Position numbers and translations under genes: made by a program. A stretch of 5,876 nt of DNA from contig JAEZFH010000227.1 of assembly GCA_023437885.1 (NCBI GenBank), positions 1 through 5,876 on the forward strand, given 5' to 3'. This DNA is from Bacillota bacterium. GTDB taxonomy: Bacteria > Bacillota > Clostridia > Lachnospirales > Lachnospiraceae. Below the pieces are notes generated by a model, which saw only the letters and a program-made list of their open reading frames with translations, did no database searches and was not told the DNA's origin. Positions 5,283-5,876 of the stretch are shown here, in pieces (positions within the stretch are counted from its first letter, which is position 1; every line of letters begins with the position of its first letter).

Positions 5283-5364
5283 ATCGGTTCTCCTTCCGCC
5301 GCAGACCGGGCTGTCTCTCTGTCTGTTCCGTGTCGGGACATGTTTCAATCAGCGACAGCATGCA

Positions 5365-5390
5365 AGTGCTACCTTGCACAAGGTAGCACT
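5365..5390 (-). promoter_or_regulatory. 11-bp perfect hairpin in the ABC-F leader
   Basis: AGTGCTACCTT (5365-5375) and AAGGTAGCACT (5380-5390) pair perfectly around a 4-base loop. It lies between the degenerate repeat and the ABC-F ribosome site, about 80 bases before the ATG. No U-run follows on either strand, so it is not an intrinsic terminator; an mRNA structural role is possible. Confidence 0.6.
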
Positions 5391-5399
5391 AAGATATAG

Positions 5400-5474
5400 C
5401 CAATCATGAGATAGCAAGCAAAAATTTGTCGCGCTATCCTCTGGTAAGCTATATTTGGCAGACCATAATTTGGC
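5400..5474. repeat. Degenerate 15-bp tandem repeat upstream of the ABC-F gene
   Basis: About five 15-base units can be followed. The clearest are TAAGCTATATTTGGC (5445-5459) and AGACCATAATTTGGC (5460-5474); those at 5400-5444 are much decayed. AAGCTATAT is shared with the array at 2515-2619 (2530-2538), and the unit length is identical, so the two arrays appear related. Confidence 0.5.
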
Positions 5475-5501
5475 AAGCTCTTTTATCCCAGGCAATGGTC
5501 T

Positions 5502-5529
5502 CTTATAAAGGAAAGAATTTCTCCCTTAA
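5502..5529 (-). promoter_or_regulatory. Possible second ABC-F promoter below the terminator (weak)
   Basis: On the minus strand TTAAGG (5529-5524), 16 bases, then TATAAG (5507-5502). The -10 has five of six matches, the -35 only three. If real, it would give expression of the ABC-F gene independent of the upstream attenuator-like element. Confidence 0.3.
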
Positions 5530-5544
5530 GACAATCCGTGAAAT

Positions 5545-5578
5545 AAAAAATGCCCACAAGAATCCATTCTTGTGGGCA
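5545..5578 (-). terminator. Strong intrinsic terminator upstream of the ABC-F gene
   Basis: Arms 5551-5563 and 5566-5578 pair perfectly over 13 bases around two bases (four in practice). On the minus strand the hairpin is followed by six T (5550-5545) and then ATTT. The orientation is toward the ABC-F gene. As no minus-strand gene ends nearby inside the window, it is better read as a premature terminator in the ABC-F leader than as the end of an upstream gene, though the latter is not excluded. Confidence 0.85.
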
Positions 5579-5590
5579 AACTATCGCAGT

Positions 5591-5617
5591 TTATAGCATG
5601 TTCCGGTGCCGGTTCAT
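5591..5617 (-). CDS. Leader uORF 2, peptide MNRHRNML
   Basis: An eight-codon ORF whose ATG overlaps the stop of uORF 1 as ATGA, so translation could be coupled; an AGGGG run abuts the ATG too closely to be a standard ribosome site. Codons 3-6 coincide with the GCACCGGAA strand of the leader pairing, where a paused ribosome would matter. It ends 13 bases before the terminator stem. I know of no characterised stall peptide with this sequence. Confidence 0.35.
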   Translation of the reverse strand: MNRHRNML

Positions 5618-5658
5618 CCCCTGCGGCTGCATGCTGTGCACCCTGGAAGAACCGTCAT
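5614..5658 (-). CDS. Leader uORF 1, peptide MTVLPGCTACSRRG
   Basis: A 14-codon ORF whose ATG would be only about three bases from the predicted transcription start, so it would need leaderless initiation or a start further upstream. Its TGA overlaps the ATG of uORF 2. Codons 3-7 contain the 5' strand that can pair with either uORF 2 or the terminator arm. No Shine-Dalgarno is seen, which limits confidence. Confidence 0.3.
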   Translation of the reverse strand: MTVLPGCTACSRRG

Positions 5659-5667
5659 AGTAACTGC

Positions 5668-5697
5668 ATTATAAAGTGAGAATTAAATTAAAGATAA
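5668..5697 (-). promoter_or_regulatory. Predicted promoter of the ABC-F leader
   Basis: On the minus strand a perfect TATAAT (5673-5668), preceded at 18 bases by TTATCT (5697-5692), only three of six to the -35 consensus. The position, about 90 bases before the terminator stem, is as expected for an attenuated leader. Confidence 0.45.
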
Positions 5698-5876
5698 CTT
5701 GCCCGCTGCAATCGAAACACACTCTGCCCTCTTACTGAAACCTTAATCTCAGAAAGCGGTCCGGCTGCTTCTTATACTTTAAAAAAGTATCGCATATTAA
5801 AATAATGGACTAGCAAGTTATAATAATCATTCTCCATACCTCGATTTCATATATTTGTAATTAGTCAATTACCATC
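5698..5876. other. AT-rich intergenic end of window, no gene seen
   Basis: All minus-strand frames meet stops early and no plus-strand ORF has a ribosome site. The only structure is a 7-bp AT hairpin (ATACTTT 5774-5780 with AAAGTAT 5784-5790). The best minus-strand small ORF encodes only about 21 residues and its start overlaps its only purine-rich site, so it is not called. Confidence 0.6.

Larger units (their letters stand above)
5545..5661 (-). ncRNA. Candidate ABC-F attenuator leader RNA
   Basis: From the predicted start near 5661 to the U-run at 5545, about 117 bases. Three exclusive pairings are visible. (1) 5648-5645 and 5642-5638 with 5609-5601 (TTCC and GGTGC with GCACCGGAA, two-base bulge). 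(2) 5651-5647 and 5643-5639 with the left terminator arm (TTCTT with AAGAA, GGGTG with TGCCC, including two wobbles). (3) The terminator itself. The second uORF covers the 3' strand of pairing 1, so a stalled ribosome there could free the 5' strand for pairing 2 and allow read-through. The pairings are seen; the mechanism is inferred. Confidence 0.45.

Noticed and set aside
5283..5348. 22-residue N-terminal extension of the ABC-F protein
   Set aside because: It would start at TTG without a ribosome site and bury the AAGGAG that suits the ATG at 5282; family members begin at MS-x-I.

Overview
This 5.9 kb, AT-rich window reads as a chromosomal segment of a low-GC Gram-positive bacterium, most likely a Clostridia/Lachnospiraceae member. 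The reasons are strong GGAGG ribosome sites, near-consensus sigma-A promoters and the protein families present (MarR, PEBP, an Lsa-type ABC-F protein, a SanA/YdcF-like DUF218 protein, an isochorismatase-fold hydrolase). Genus-level assignment is inference. Nearly every gene is on the minus strand; one small ORF at 1075-1200 is on the plus strand.

Region 1 (1-877): a MarR-family repressor gene precedes a Raf-kinase-inhibitor-like (PEBP) gene, which is cut by the window edge. They are probably one operon. The marR promoter is consensus TTGACA-N17-TATAAT, and its -10 lies at the centre of a 46-bp palindrome with one mismatched pair, an obvious autoregulatory operator.

Region 2 (878-1938): a 41-residue Lys/Pro-rich small protein (+) faces an unrecognised 76-residue basic protein (-), with a 20-bp-stem hairpin terminator between them. 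A possible 32-codon ORF is coupled to the end of the 76-residue gene. A 12-nt copy of the MarR operator arm overlaps the -35 of the predicted promoter of the 76-residue gene, suggesting that the repressor also acts there.

Region 3 (1939-5876): three minus-strand genes lie in the order ABC-F ribosome protection protein, DUF218 membrane protein, cysteine hydrolase. Each is preceded by a short-period tandem repeat (15, 18 and 15 bp units, all multiples of three), then a hairpin, then the ribosome site. Ahead of the ABC-F gene lies a further leader with a predicted promoter, two tiny overlapping uORFs and a strong intrinsic terminator. Their pairing options fit ribosome-mediated transcription attenuation, a mode known for antibiotic-resistance ABC-F genes.

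The most noteworthy signals are this candidate attenuator, the recurring array-hairpin-SD architecture and the MarR operator with its distant half-site. No insertion sequence, tRNA, rRNA or CRISPR array was seen.
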